A stretch of DNA of 64,000 nt from Ehretia macrophylla (GCA_037974665.1 CM075765.1:61654247-61718246), one strand, 5' to 3'. Shown: positions 10,282 to 22,900, numbered from the stretch's first letter. Notes: generated by a model not told the origin, from the sequence alone. Numbers and translations: made by a program.

Positions 10282-12884
10282 CAAATGTCCTGCCAAAACT
10301 GTTTTACCCTTTCCATCTTCACTCACGGATAGCCCACTTTGAATTCAGTGAATGGACTCAAGGAATTGAAGGTAGATAGGATAGATACTGCCTCTTACGT
10401 GTCGATCCAATTACCGATTGATAAGCAGACCGAGTAAGAAGACACTTTTTGATGATTTGCATTTGCCACTGGCCGACTTAGTCATGAAGTTGAGATCCAC
10501 ATTTAGCTCTATCTTACGAAGCATAGGGTCTACCATTCAACAACTAGAGCGGTCTTCTCGGAAGGATCTTGACATCCCCACCCATGCTCTTGGCCTTTCA
10601 CTCATTTAACTTATGATTAGGTCTGTCTAAAGCATTGGTTTTCTGCCTTAAGCTCGCCTCTGACTATCCTACTCTCCCAAGTTTGTTTCGAATCTGGATG
10701 GCCTACTCTTTTGAGTAGCTTACTTTCGGATCGCTTAGTTCTGGGATGATTGATGCCTTTCAAACATCATCATTCTATAAGTACTTTTTTTGTTATCTAT
10801 CTTCTTTCCAACAGGAAAGACTTGGTTGTCTAGCATATTCTTTCTTTATCTAATGATATAGATAGAAAAGTCTTTCTTGCCTTACCTTAGGCTAAGAGAA
10901 TGATAATTGACTAAGGACTAATTCAAGCCCCTCACAAGGTGACAAAGTAGACTTCTAAGCAAGATTGAGGTCTGAGCGCAGGGTGCTAAGGCCTGCTTTC
11001 CCTCTGCCAATTGCCCCTACTTTTAGTAATTATATGCTATTAAGCCCTAAAAGCTTCTCTTTATCCCATGAGGAAAGAAATCCCAAACCCGGAAAGACAG
11101 AAAGGGATAGCCGCCCTTGCCTCAATCTAATGCTAATGCTAGCCTTGAATAGGCCTTGAATGTCGTCGAAGTGAATGGGATTTAAGGGTTATCCATATAG
11201 GTGAGCTACTCCAACCTACTGATTCGCTACTATCTTCAACCGACCTGGGGTTCACAACTATCGTAACTATGCCCTCTTTCTCGTTTCGATACCCAAGACT
11301 CGTGATTAAAGAAGTGGGTTAACATTGGCTGACTATCTTGAATGATCAAAGAGGTTTCTGCGCTATCACTCTATCATTAAGACAAGCTTACCACAAACCC
11401 CATTTTTTTAGCTTCTCACGCTGCCTTCTAATATAATAGAAATGGTTAGGTTGTTTACATACTGTTGATGATAGTGCTCGCTTCTAATCTTTGCTTTCTA
11501 AACCATGCCCTTCCACAATGAAATATCTCACAGAGAGAGGTTCTGCTCTATGAAATAAGAAGATTGATAAAATCCGGGCAAACTAATAAAGGGAAGCGAA
11601 GGCAATGGGAAGAGGACCGTCAGTTAAAGGATTGGGGCTTTGCGCCAAGTATTAAAAAGACGAGAGGGCATTTCTAGAAACTATAGTTTAGGACTCTTAA
11701 GTACGAGTTAATGATTTAACAGCTACTTTCAGTGCTCCTTCTCGGGCAAGTGGAGTACTGATAGTGAGGGGCTGCTAGAAGGCTTGGAGTGAATCCTTAT
11801 GCAAGTGCAAGGGTGATTTCGGTCTTTTTCCTAACCTTCTCCAGGCATAAAGTACAAGACAGTTGGTTCTCCTCGCGAGTCAGGGCCTAAGTAAAGTAGG
11901 CTAGTTGTAAAGGGAAGAAATTGACTCTATCGCGGTTCTCCTCTTATCTTAATAGGGGTTGAAAGAACTGGGCTCTAGCGCCTTTCCTTGCAGTTCAGTT
12001 TCTTCCTTCCCTGACATGCTTGCCCTAACCTTCCCTTCTTTCGCATTCGGTGAATCCTCAGTTCAGTTACTTCCTTTTCCTTGAAGGAACAGTTAGGAGT
12101 AAATCCCCTTCGTGGGTCTGTTCCTATGGGCTTTCATCGCGTCTATCGCGCCTTGAGGATTGGAATACGGAGCGAAGTAGGGAGCTCTTGCCTCAGGGCG
12201 AGTTGCTTGGACTGACAGCCTTTTCTCTTTCCTTTCATGCCTAAGCTCTTACTTATTCAGACAAATATCTTAAGAGAAGAACATCTTGAGTTGAGTAAAA
12301 AAAAACTGCCTTATACACGAATGAAATTATCGAGAAAGAGCTCTTTGCTTTCGGAATTGAAGTCAGATCGGAACAACAAGGAGAAGGAGGTCATAGGTTG
12401 GCCCCGGGAGAGAGCAATCTCTTGCAAAGAAGGACGGAATTGCTCGACGAGAGAGAGAATTCCTATTGAGTTAGCTTTCATGGGGAAGAGGATATTCTAT
12501 AAAGGCTATACCACGACCACCAAAGTAAGAAGATAATACATCATTCTAGAAAAGGTCGAAGGACGAAGAAGAGCTCCAAGCAAGAGATATTATTCTCTAA
12601 AAGCAGCTACCAGGTGAGAATAAACAACTACAATTTAAGCTGACAACTACACGGATTCACCACTACTTATGACTTCTTACTCCTAGTCCTAGACACACTA
12701 AGAAGCAAGGAAAGAGAAACTATATATATAAGATATAAGATCTTTTATCCGTTACAACTCTAACTCCTAACTCAGGAACTACCAAGCTACCTTAAAGGAA
12801 TAAAAACCTGAACCATTGGCAAGGGGCAAACACTCATGACCAACTGCCTTGACGCGATACTTCAACAATTCCAACAGTTAGTGT

Positions 12885-13208
12885 TTGGTTTTCGAGACCG
12901 AAGTACTGATACAAAGAAGCTCATTCAAGAGGGTTGTTCTGTATTACTTTCTTTCCTTTTTTTTAACTTTTCTTTCCTTTTGCGAGATTATAATAGACTT
13001 TGATCTTCCCCAATCAGTGATGTTGGAAGACCTAAAGGAGCCAGGTTTCACCCTTGTGAGATGCGACCTTACCCGCTACTCCTTTCTGAAGTACGGAATT
13101 ATTGACTTGGAAGATCGAGAACATCGAAGCAAAATTATATATATAGTAATATTAATTGCTCTTTTTTCTTTCTATCTTTATTCTCCTGTTGCTTCTTACT
13201 ATACTTGA
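12885..13208 (+). CDS. Hypothetical 107-codon frame with two hydrophobic segments
   Basis: The longest open frame in the mitochondrial-like spacer. The first methionine is followed by a hydrophobic segment at about residues 18-40 (VVLYYFLSFFLTF). A charged middle comes next (LEDLKEPGFTLVRCDLTRYS), then a second hydrophobic segment at about 84-102 (IIYIVILIALFSFYLY). I do not recognise it. It could be an unassigned mitochondrial ORF or a chance frame in AT-rich DNA, since no homologous second copy in the window shows selection. No neighbouring gene supports a function. Confidence 0.2.
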   Translation: MVFETEVLIQRSSFKRVVLYYFLSFFLTFLSFCEIIIDFDLPQSVMLEDLKEPGFTLVRCDLTRYSFLKYGIIDLEDREHRSKIIYIVILIALFSFYLYSPVASYYT

Positions 13209-14830
13209 AACCCTAATAGGCTGTATGCAATATGAAGAATAGGCTGTCTCCGCTCCAGTTTGCTCTACCACCTATGCAATCACAGCTCAGTCATTGATTG
13301 GTGAACTAAAATGGACAGCTGCTGGGAGAATTACGACTAATGAATCGCGATCAACTGCTAATTCCCTTGCCGTTAGATCCGTGCCTCAAGACTCTGCTAC
13401 TGGGACTCGGTCGGAAGAATCTACTGCAGCCATCTCTACCCATCTTTATGAATTTTAACCTCAACCAACCATGACAAGGCTGAATTTATTAGAACTCGTT
13501 GTTATTTAGAAAGATCGAGAGCTGGGAAAGAAGAAATAAGGAGAGAAATCCACTAGCTGAGAATCCATAAACAGATAGAGGATCGGATACGATATGCAGC
13601 AAGGAAGAATTCAGTCTTTTTGGCTAGATTCACTCGTCTGCCTTAGGTATCTCATCTAATGTAGGGTTAGTCACCTCAGTTGGTTCTTCTTCTTTATCTA
13701 ATAGCGTGTTGAAAATAGCTTTACCTTAGGAAAGGGATGCGATACCATTCCTCTCTTTCGTATATGAGCTATAAGTAGCGATCTCGTCTGCTCGTGCGAT
13801 TACGTATTTTTGTTTATAGAGTCTCTTCCTTTCCTTAGCCAGAGTAGTAAGCGTTCCTAGTCTACTAAGACCGAGGGGGTGGAAGAATGAGATAGATACT
13901 GCCCTTTACAGATCCCCTAAAGGTAAAGGAGGAAAAACTTCTGGTGAGTTGCCTTTGACTAGTGTTTTGAAAAGGTAGCTTATCAGAGTTAGCTCTTTTT
14001 CTGGCTCTGTCGTGCCCTAAGCAACATATATTATGGTTAAGGATAATGTTTCTTTCTTTGTTTTATTCTTTTTACCTACCTGCCTCCTCATCCTTTGATT
14101 TCTTGTCTAGCCACTCATTTCTTGAGTATTCGAGGTGGGCTCTTGTCCTTCGGCGGCGCTGTACGTGACATTCATTCTTATCCTTATTTCTTTGTATTAG
14201 TTATCTGGAGGAACTTCTCGCAATAGATAAAAACATCTTTTGAAAGGGAAGCCTGACATAGTTAATGAGGAAGGAGTATGCATCGTCTAATAAGAGAAAT
14301 GCTGCTCATGAATGCACGGAATCCACTGTTAGGATAGGATGGATAAAGCCAATGATAACCCCAGAAGGGCTCTTGAAGGCCCCATCTAAGGTTTAGCTTA
14401 GCCCCCGATTACTCTTAGATTGGACGAGGAAAGAAAAAATGCAAATGGCATATTTCTCAAATGCACGTGACAAAAATGCGCTCTTAGTAGGATGCAAGAA
14501 GGAGCTTACTTAATTTCCTCGCCACTCCATCAAATAGGCTTAATGCCTTACTCTATAGGAGGAATCCGAAAGAATCAATCATCTGGAAGGATAGTGAACA
14601 CCAAAAATGGAATCGTCCTTTATCAACACAACTGCAAGAGCAGAGGGGATAGCACCGGTTTTGACTCTGACACTGTTATTTTTCAAGTAGATGTCGGCAT
14701 TTCTGCTGGTAAAGAGACATCTCAATAAGAGCACTAGGGGTACCGTTTTCATCCAACTAGAAATATCTTAAGATAAGAAAAGCCTCTTATTTATTGTTCA
14801 TAGTGGATTGATATCCCATTTTCTTCTATA

Positions 14831-15170
14831 GCCAAAGCCAAGGATGGTGAAGCTCAAATGTCTGGTAAGGATAGGAAAAGATCTAAAAAGGAGTTGATGT
14901 ATCCCTTTGCTTCCGCCTTAGTTTTATTCATGGAAAAAATGGTTTGATCACATTAAATGATTTAAGCGGGGCAGTTCAAGTGAAGAAGAAGAAAAGAGAT
15001 TATTATCTTCCAAGACATCTCTACACTGTCTGCAACTTTGATATCTTATTATTACTAATCAAGCTCAACCTGCCTATGGTATGCAAACCTCTAGATTGGT
15101 CGAGTACCTGCCCGCCAGGTCAAAGCCCTAGAAATTCGTCCGAACTCTCTGGGGGTTACTTAAGTCGGCC
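14831..15170 (+). pseudogene. Phage-type RNA polymerase of a linear mitochondrial plasmid, 5' portion
   Basis: A decayed piece of a T7-like single-subunit RNA polymerase. The frame from 14831 reads a basic stretch and then YPFASALVLFMEK. A shift near 14940 moves it to the frame of LNDLSGAVQVKKKKRDYYLP, then NLPMVCKPLDW and, about 20 residues on, LSGGYLSRP. That layout matches the region ahead of the thumb/palm in T7-type enzymes. The frame is cut in the middle of a proline codon by the composite retroelement at 15171; it resumes at 27659 without loss. The ~400 residues usually found further upstream are not recognisable. Confidence 0.75.
15166..15170. repeat. TSD left copy (CGGCC) of composite element
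   Basis: CGGCC is repeated exactly at 27654-27658, directly outside the outer LTR ends. Confidence 0.95.
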
Positions 15171-16109
15171 TGTGAAACCCCACTTTTCTATCTTATCTCA
15201 ATTTGCGTGTTTTACCTCGTTTTGCGTGAATTGACATGTTTGTGTGCTATATGACTTAGAATGTGTTAAATATGTGATTAATACTCCTAATACATGCTAA
15301 GTGTGCATTCATGAAATTTTCATAAAAAACGGAATCAGAAATTTTATCGTCGATTTTTGTGAATAGTATTTTGAACATTTATCCGCTAAAATTTTTATAA
15401 GGATGTTTTAAACGGCTTAAAACCTAGTATTCTATTATTAATAGACTCATGTTTGATAAAAATTAATTCTGAAAAAAAAATAGTAGTTTAAATAGACTTT
15501 TCGGGCAAAAAGTACGTTTTTTAGCCAAATAATAATTTCTTTTAATCCCGATTCTTGCATTGACTTACGTTCACCTAGTACATATTAATATAAATGTATT
15601 TATATGTGGTATTAAATTATTTTAGATTAATTGTGCATTCAAAAGACATTTGAAAACAAATAATATCACTTTTTACCTTCTTTTGCAGAAATCGCGTTTT
15701 TAGATGAGTCAGGTGAAAGTCTTTGCATGAGAAAACTCTTGTCACCTAAAAATAAACTACTTAAAATAGTCTAAGTGTTAAATTAAAGTTTTGAGCAAGA
15801 AATAGTCTAAAATTGAATTAAAAGACGAGAAAACACTAAAAATAACTAAGTGTCAACTTTGACTTTCTTTTATTTGTTTGACATTTGCTTAATATATCAT
15901 CAACACACATTAAAAACAAAGAAAAAAACCTCCAAAAACACACATAAAACCGTGGTTCTTTGTAGGAGAAAGATGAAGGCATTTTCAAGGTTTTTCAAAG
16001 CATTTTTCACATAGATTTTGCAATTCAAGTCCAAATCACTTCATTCAAAGCTTGATTTCAGTTATTGGGCATCCATTCTACACATTTCTTGCATTAAAAC
16101 ACATCAAAG

Positions 16110-17543
16110 GTGAGAGAAAAATTCTAGATCTCAAAAGTCATTTTTTATATTTTTGCTTATAATTGCATTTTGAACCGTTAGAATGTTAATTTGAAGTTAT
16201 ATTATTGCTCAGTGCATGATAAGGATCGATTATATGCATTCTTATAGGATTTGAACTGTTGTAGCATAAATTTTTATTTTCGGGTATTTAAAGTTGATAG
16301 TTTCGCTATTTGTTGATTATTTTGAGTTGTAACGGTTGGAATCGATTGCCGTCAATTTCTAAAAGTTTGTTAATTACGTGGTAGCGCTGTTATAATGCCG
16401 AATTTTCGATTGCGATGTTAGTGTAAAAGTCCAGAAATTTCAGCCTTAATGCATTAGGGTTTTAGGGTTCTTGGGCATGATTTGGATGTGTTTTGGTTGG
16501 TTTCCGAGAGGGCTAATGTAGTTGATTGAATGGGTGAGTGATAGAAACTGGTTTGGAGTTGTTTGGATTAGTAAAATGTAAGATATGATTATTTGAAGTT
16601 TAGGTTGTCTTTCTTTAAAATGTTGTTATATGCCTTTAGATGATAGGGTCGTGTTTAAGTGATTGAACTGTGAGTTGTTGATGGTTAGATTAGGGTTTCG
16701 TTGTATGTCTAATGAATGATAAGTTGGGTGGCATACTTTGTCATATAACTTAACTGTTTCATGATTATATAGTTGATGATTGTTAAATGTTGTTTAATTG
16801 ATTGTTGAAATACATATTAATTGATTATTGATTATTGATTGTTGTTACAAAACTGTGAGGAGCACGCTCGGGGTTAATTCAGGGTGTTACATGGTTAACT
16901 AATTGTTATTGTTTTTATTAGTCAAAGGTCGGGCAGCCAATGTTGTTGACTTCTCGAATTGTTATTGTTATTGTTATTATGAGTCGAGAGTCGGGCAACC
17001 AATGTTGTTGACTTCTCGAATTGTTATTGTTATTGTTATTATGAGTCGAGAGTCGGGCAGCCAATGTTGTTGACTTCTCGAATTGTTATTGTTATTCTTA
17101 TTATGAGTCGAGAGTCGGGCAGCCAATGTTGTTGACTTCTCGAATTAAGTCCCATTGTTATGAGCTTTGGTAATGTTGTGTCACCTTGGGAGGCACCCTG
17201 GGCTGCGGGCACAGTTATCATGGCTAATCCCTATCTCGCATGGGAGGAGAGGGCATGGGGTGTGGGTCTAGGTCAAGGTACCTCAGGTTTGTGTCGTTGA
17301 GTTTGGAGGAGTTGATGAGCATTGAATTGGTGTATGGAGCTTCATCAGCAAATGTATCGTATCCTTATTGTGTGTTTACAGTTATTGCTATTGTTGCATT
17401 TATAATGATTATTGATGTTCATTGTGTGAGTTACTGCTCAAAGGACGATTTTCAAGGAGTGTAGTAAATACTGTTAGAGATCTATCGAATCCTCATTGGG
17501 CTTATTTTATATAAGCTCACTCTTTATTATTGCATGCTTACAG
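16110..17543 (+). other. Putative LTR-internal intron (family C, LTR1)
   Basis: AAAG|GTGAGAG donor and GCTTACAG acceptor, 1,434 bases apart. The middle LTR keeps both sites (20691-22120, 1,430 bases). LTR3 has lost the donor to a deletion near 25694 but keeps an acceptor (TTATAG, 27166-27167). Confidence 0.55.
16921..17150 (+). repeat. 62-bp tandem repeat array in LTR1, four copies
   Basis: Unit starts at 16921, 16983, 17045 and 17107, exactly 62 apart. Each unit can fold: TCGAGAGTC pairs with GACTTCTCGA across a loop containing CAAC/GTTG, followed by a (TTATTG)n spacer. Confidence 0.92.
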
Positions 17544-17635
17544 GTGTTCTTGAGCAAGATTACGGGTATGTGCCTATAGAAGAGGTAAATGTGCCTTACG
17601 TGGATGAGTCTTATGTGCATGAGTCTTTGCCATGA
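17544..17635 (+). other. Conserved acidic LTR block (family C, LTR1)
   Basis: Two bases plus 30 codons including TGA, directly after the acceptor: GVLEQDYGYV, an acidic stretch, VDESYV, ESLP-stop. Same phase as the A and B family blocks. Copies at 22121-22212 (intact) and 27168-27244 (shortened by an earlier TAG). Confidence 0.5.
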
Positions 17636-18035
17636 GATTGTTTATAGTTATTGTAACATGATGTATTGTAAAACCTACCTTAGTATGAAGACATATGTAT
17701 GTTGACTTAGTAGTCTTTCCTTTGACTATGGTTGGGTTGCTAAGTTTGTTTATAATCTAGTTTGAAATGTATGTATAGTTAATGTATTATGTTAGAACGG
17801 AGGCATATAACTATGTTTGGATTGTTGAACATTGATTATTGTATAATATGGTTGTGTTGTATGTGGTTAACTTAATTGAGGAGTTGATTGTTGAATGGTT
17901 GAGGTGTTTGATTATATGTTATTTTGAGAGGTTGGTTTAGAGCCTCGGTGTCTCAATTACTGTCGTTATACTGCCAAAATTCCTTTGCGTCCTGACTGAT
18001 TGTAGGTGGGGTCGAGTTGGGGCGTGACATTTAAG

Positions 18036-18047
18036 TGGTATCAGAGT
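18036..18047 (+). other. Primer binding site, internal region 1
   Basis: TGGTATCAGAGT, one base off the initiator tRNA-Met complement. The second internal region keeps the perfect form at 22613-22624. Confidence 0.85.
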
Positions 18048-18323
18048 GCATGTTAGCTGTCAGCCGGGGTATCCTCGGAATGTAGGTAGTGGTCCAAGCA
18101 TGCAAGTATGTATGAAGTGAAAGAAAAGTGAACTATGTGTTAATATGGTTAGGTGATTAAGTGATTATGTGATTTAGTGCTTATGTGATTATGTGATTAA
18201 TTTGTTTATGTGATTGATACTTAAGTGATTTATGTGCTTTATATGAGTTTGTTGCTTATGTGTTAATAGTTGTTCATAGTTTGTTTATGTGCTATAACCT
18301 GTGCTAACTCTTTGATTAGTAGA

Positions 18324-19673
18324 ATGACTGGTAAATCGAGGACCAGAGGTAGGCCTGAGGTAACTGATGAGGTTCCGAGAAATGTGGCACCAGGCCAAGT
18401 TAGGGGTGATGATCGTATAGGTGCAGCTTTTGATAGGATAACCTAGATCATGGCCGGTCAGGCACAGTTACTAGCAGGGCAGGCTGCCCAAACTCAGGCA
18501 TTGCAGAATCAGTTATTGAATGCACAAGGTGGGTACCACAGTCGTGGTACACTGAAGGAGTTCTTGGGGTATTATCCGCCAAGATTTCAGGGGGAACCAG
18601 ATGATCGGAAAGCCGAGTCATGGATTAGTAAAGTGGAGAAAATTTTTGACCCTGTTGATTATACCGATGAGCGGAAGGTCACCTTTGCCATGTACATACT
18701 GGATGACGAAGCAGAGGAATGGTAGCGCACGGTGAAAACTACCTGGGAGACTCAGGGTATTCCGTATGTTTGGGATACCTTTCTGATAGCTTTCCGGGTG
18801 AAGTATGTCCCGAGGATCGTGAGGGAGCGGAGAGAGGCAGAGTTTCTAGCCTTAGTGCTGGGAGATGCTTCAGTGGCTTAGTATGAGGCCACTTTCACTA
18901 GGCTGTCCCGGTATGCACCAGAGTATGTGGCTGACGAGGAACGTAAGACACGTAGGTTCATGTTGGGGTTGAGGCCCGAGATTCAGGATGCGATGGCCCT
19001 GAATCAGTATGATAAACTTACTGAGGCCTTTGATGTAGCTTCTAGGTTAGAGAAGAGAAAGGGGGAACAGATCGGACCTAGTCAGCCTAGCAAGAGGCCC
19101 TTTCAGCCGCAGGATTAGCAGGGTATGTATACACCTTCGGTACAGCAGGGTGGTTATAGGCCTGCTGTGCAGTAAGGTTCTTTTAGACCGTAGGGTTAGT
19201 AGGGCTACTATCAGCCTCAGTTTCAGCAGGGGTGTTATCAAGCTCAGCCGCAGTTTAGGCCGGCCCAGTCTCAAGGTCAATATAGGCCTATTGTTGTGAG
19301 ACCTCAGCAGCAGGCTGGTACAACTGCTTATTCAGTTTCTGGGTCTTCTGGAGGCAGTGTCATTACACCGATACTGCTGTGTACTTATTGTAAACGTACA
19401 AGCCATCTAGAGGCCGACTGTCAGAAGAAGGCAGGGACGTGTTTAGGTTGCGGTAGCAACCAACACCGGGCAAGGGATTTCCCCAGGTATCAGAGTTCTA
19501 CGGGACAACTAGCAGTCCAGGGTTATCAGGTTAAACCTACAAGTAGTACACCTCAACAGCAGCGGGCTCAAGCTCGGGCCTACGCAGTGGACTTGGAGGA
19601 ATTGCCAGAGGCGGTAGCAGTGGTGAAAGGTAACTTACTTATTCTCAACCAATTAAATATTATATCTCCTTGA
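18324..19673 (+). pseudogene. gag of family C, copy 1 (stops, no frameshift)
   Basis: ATG at 18324 opens MTGKSRTRGR. The frame holds to 19673 with in-frame stops only. It contains capsid motifs (FLGYYPPRFQGEPDD, AESWISKVEKIF, DDEAEEW), a QQG-rich linker and two zinc knuckles. Knuckle 1 (CTYCKRTSHLEADC) is complete; knuckle 2 has its last Cys changed to Phe (RDFPRY). The frame ends just after DLEELPEAVAVVKGNLLILNQ, which matches the entry into protease of the A elements but stops before the [10 protein letters not shown] site. Compared with copy 2, most private stops are CAG to TAG or TAA; the EEW-stop at 18723-18725 is shared by both copies and so predates them. Confidence 0.88.
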
Positions 19674-19679
19674 GTACAA

Positions 19680-20084
19680 CGTGCTAAAATGTGAGTAGAG
19701 AGTTTGCCTTATACGATTAAAGTTAGCACGTGCATCATATCAGTTGACGTCTGAGTAGTATGTGACGCTGAGGTATATGGAATTCCGATTAGGGGTCAAG
19801 CTACTTTATGACTATACATTGATTGTTGGGATTCTTATATGGTGATTTTATACGGCATTCTTCCTCAAGATTTCTATATGGAGATTCTTATTCAGCATAC
19901 TTCTTTGGACTTTTTCTATGGTATTTTCTATGCGGTATTCTTATGTGGATTTCTGATACGGTATTATCCGGAATTCTTATATTGGGATTATTATTCGGTA
20001 TTCTCGCTCGGTGATCTTGTTGAAGTTCTTACTTGGTATTCTTGGTTGGTACTCTATTACGGGATCTATGTGTGGCATTATCTT
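19680..20084 (+). repeat. Post-gag degenerate repeat region, copy 1 (truncated)
   Basis: After gag comes an AT-rich run of loosely repeated TTCGGTATTCTTATTTGG-like words, roughly 20-25 bases apart. It stops at the breakpoint with the middle LTR, where internal sequence (CATTATCTT) passes into LTR sequence (CAAAAA...AGCTTTTTTTAGCC). No protein is recognisable in any frame. Confidence 0.6.
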
Positions 20085-22606
20085 CAAAAAATTAGCTTTT
20101 TTTAGCCAAATAGTAATTTCTTTTAATCCCGATTCTTGCATTGACTTTCGTTGACCTAGTACATATTAATATAAATGTATTTATATGTGGTATTAAATGA
20201 TTTTAGATTAATTTTGCATTCAAAAGACATTTGAAAACAAATAATATGACTTTTTACCTTCTTTTGTAGAAATCACATTTTTAGCCAAGTCGGGAGAAAG
20301 TCTTTGCATGGGAAAACTCTTATCACCTAAAAATAAACTACTTAAAATAGCCTAAGTGTTAAATTAATGTTTTGAGCAAGAAATAGTCTAAAATGGAGTT
20401 AAAAGACAAGAAAACACTAAAAATAACTAAGTGTCAACTTTGACTTTCTTTTATTTGTTTGACCTTTGTTTAATATATCATCAACACACATTAAAAACAA
20501 ATCAAAACACCTCCAAAAATACACACAAAATCGTGGTTCTTTGTAGGAGAAAGATGAAGGCATTTTCAATGTTTTTCAAAGCATTTTTCACATAGATTTT
20601 GCCATTCAAGTCCAAATCACTTCATTCAAAGCTTGATTTCACTTGTTGGGCATTCATTCTACACATTTCTTGCATCAAAACACATCAAAGGTGAGAGAAA
20701 AATTCTAGATCTCAAAAGTTATTTTTTATGTTTTGCTTGTAATTGCATTTTGAACTGTTAGAATGTTAATTTGAAGTTATATTATTGCTCAGTGCATGCT
20801 ATGGATCAATTATATGTAGCCTTATGAGATTTGAATTGTTGTAGCATAAATTTTTATTTTCAGGTATTTAAAGTTGATAGTTTGGCTATTTGTTGATTAT
20901 TTTGAGTTGTAATGGTTGGAATCGATTGCCGTCGATTTCTAAAAGTTTGTTAATTACGTGATAGCGCTGTTACAATGCCGAATTTTTGATTGCGATGTTA
21001 GTGTGAAAGTCCGGAAATTTCAGCCTTGATGCATTAGGGTTTTAGGGTTGTTGGGCATGATTTGGATGTGTTTTGGTTGGTTTCCGAGAGGGCTAATGTA
21101 GTTGATTGAATGGGTGAGTGATAGAAACTAGTTTGGAGTTGTTAGGATTAGTAAAATGTAAGATATGATAATTTGAAGTTTAGGTTGTCTTTCTTTAAAA
21201 TGTTGTTATATGCCTTTAGATGATCGGGTAGTGTTTGAGTGATTGAACTGTGAGTTGTTGATGGTTAGATTAGGGTTTGGCTGTATGTCTAATGTATGTT
21301 AAGTTGGGTGGCCTACTTTATCATCTAACTTAATTGTTTCATGATTATATAGTTGATGATTGTTAAATGTTGTTTAATTGATTGTTGAAATACGGATTAA
21401 TTGATTATTGATTATTGATTGTTGTTACAAAACTATTAGGAGCACGCTTAGGGTTAATCCAGGGTGTTACATGGTTAACTGATTGTTATTTTTTTATTAG
21501 TCAAAGGTCGGGCAGCCAACGTTGTTGACTTCTCGAATTGTTATTGTTATTGTTATTATGAGTCGAGAGTCGGGCAACCAATGTTGTTGACTTCTCGAAT
21601 TGTTATTGTTATTGTAATTATGAGTCGAGAGTCGGGCAGCCAATGTTGTTGACTTCTGGAATTGGTATTGTTATTGTTACTATTAGTCCAGAGTCGGGCA
21701 ACTAATGTTGTTGACTTCTCGAATTGAGTCCCATTGTTGTGAGCTTTGGTAATGTTGTGTCACCTCAGGAAACATCCTGGGCTGCGGGCACAATTATCAT
21801 GGCTAATCCTTATCTCGCATGGGCGGAGAGGCCATGGGGTGTGGGTCTAGATCAAGGTACCTCAGGTTTGTGTCACTGAGTTTGGAGGAGTTGATGAGCA
21901 TTGAATTGGTGTATGCGCTTCATCAGCAAATGTATCGTATCCTGATTGTGTGTTTACAGTTATTGCTATTGTTGCATTTATAATGATTATTGATGTTCAT
22001 TGTGTGTTTACTACTCAAAGGATGATTTCCAAGGAGTATAGTAAATACTGTTAGAGATCTATTGAATCCTGACTAGGCTTCTTTTATATAAGCTCATTCT
22101 CTATTATTGCATGCTTACAGGTGTCCTTGACAAAGATTACGGGTACGTGCCTCTAGAAGAGGAAAATGTGCCTTACAGGGATGAGTCTTATGCGCAAGAG
22201 TCTTTGCCATGAGATTGTTTATAGTTATTGTAATATGATGTATTGTAAAACCTACCTTAGTATGAAGACATATGTATCTTGACTTAGTAGTCCTTCTTTT
22301 GACTATTGTTGGGTTGCTAAGTTAGTTTATAATCTATTTTGAAATGTATGTATAGTTAATGTATTATGTTGGAACGGAGGCGTATAACTATGATTGGATT
22401 GTTGTAGAATGATTATTGTAAAATATGGTTGTGTTGTATGTTGTTAACTTAATTGAGGAGTTGATTGTTGAATGCTTGAGGAGTTTGATTATATGTTATT
22501 CTGAGAGGTTGGTTTAGAGCCTCGGTGTCTCAATTACTGTCATTATACTGTCGAAATTCCGTTGCGTCCTGACTGATTGTAGGTGGGGTCGAGTTAGGGT
22601 GTGACA
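20085..22606 (+). repeat. Middle LTR, 5'-truncated (family C)
   Basis: Aligns with LTR1 from about 15506 onward and ends GTGACA, so about 335 bases of its 5' end are missing. It keeps the donor at 20691, four 62-base repeats (unit starts 21500, 21562, 21624, 21686), the acceptor at 22120 and the acidic block 22121-22212. Confidence 0.92.
21500..21730 (+). repeat. 62-bp tandem repeat array in middle LTR, four copies
   Basis: Same unit as in LTR1, again exactly 62 bases apart; the last copy has diverged most. Confidence 0.9.
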
Positions 22607-22612
22607 TTTAAG

Positions 22613-22624
22613 TGGTATCAGAGC
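22613..22624 (+). other. Primer binding site, internal region 2
   Basis: TGGTATCAGAGC, six bases after the end of the middle LTR; perfect initiator tRNA-Met complement. Confidence 0.92.
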
Positions 22625-22900
22625 GCATGTTAGCAGTCAGCCGGGGTATCCTCGGAATGTGGGTAGTACTCCAAGCATGCAAGTATGTATGAAGTGAAAG
22701 AAATGTGAACTATGTGTTAATATGGTTAGGTGATTTAGTGATTATGTGATTTAGTGCTTATTTGATTATGTGATTAATTTGTTTATGTGATTGATACTTA
22801 AGTGATTTATGTGCTTTATATGAGTTTGTTGCTTATGTGTTAATAGTTGTTCATAGTTTGTTTATGTGCTATAACCTGTGCTAACTCTTTGATTAGTAGA

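Larger units (their letters stand above)
8867..14830. other. Mitochondrial-like spacer DNA, no recognisable gene
   Basis: Base texture changes sharply at the A1 boundary. This stretch is more balanced in composition, rich in short CTTT/GAAAG tracts, and lacks LTR features. It resembles plant mitochondrial intergenic DNA (inference from texture and from the plasmid genes next to it). No rRNA, tRNA or standard mitochondrial exon was recognised. Open frames of 60-107 codons occur (for example 10418-10609, 12237-12536 and 14492-14728), but none resembles a known family. The last ~900 bases may hide the decayed N-terminal part of the RNA polymerase gene. Confidence 0.55.
15171..18029 (+). repeat. 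LTR1 of composite element (family C)
   Basis: 2,859 bases, TGTGAAACCC to GGGGCGTGACA. Contains a TATA-like AATATATC at 15891, a donor AAAG|GTGAGAG at 16110, four copies of a 62-base repeat, a TTACAG acceptor at 17543 and the acidic block 17544-17635. Confidence 0.94.

Noticed and set aside
8867..14830. Possible mitochondrial tRNA, rRNA or nad/cox exons
   Set aside because: None could be recognised by eye; a covariance-model and exon search would be needed to claim any.
16810..16855. TTGATTA-type microsatellite runs in family C LTRs
   Set aside because: Simple AT-rich slippage repeats; not CRISPR-like and without spacers.
17240..17464. Conserved frame MGGEGMGCGSRSRYLRF in family C LTRs (17240, 26865)
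   Set aside because: Kept in LTR1 and LTR3 but disrupted in the middle LTR, and in the putative intron; no evidence of coding beyond LTR similarity.
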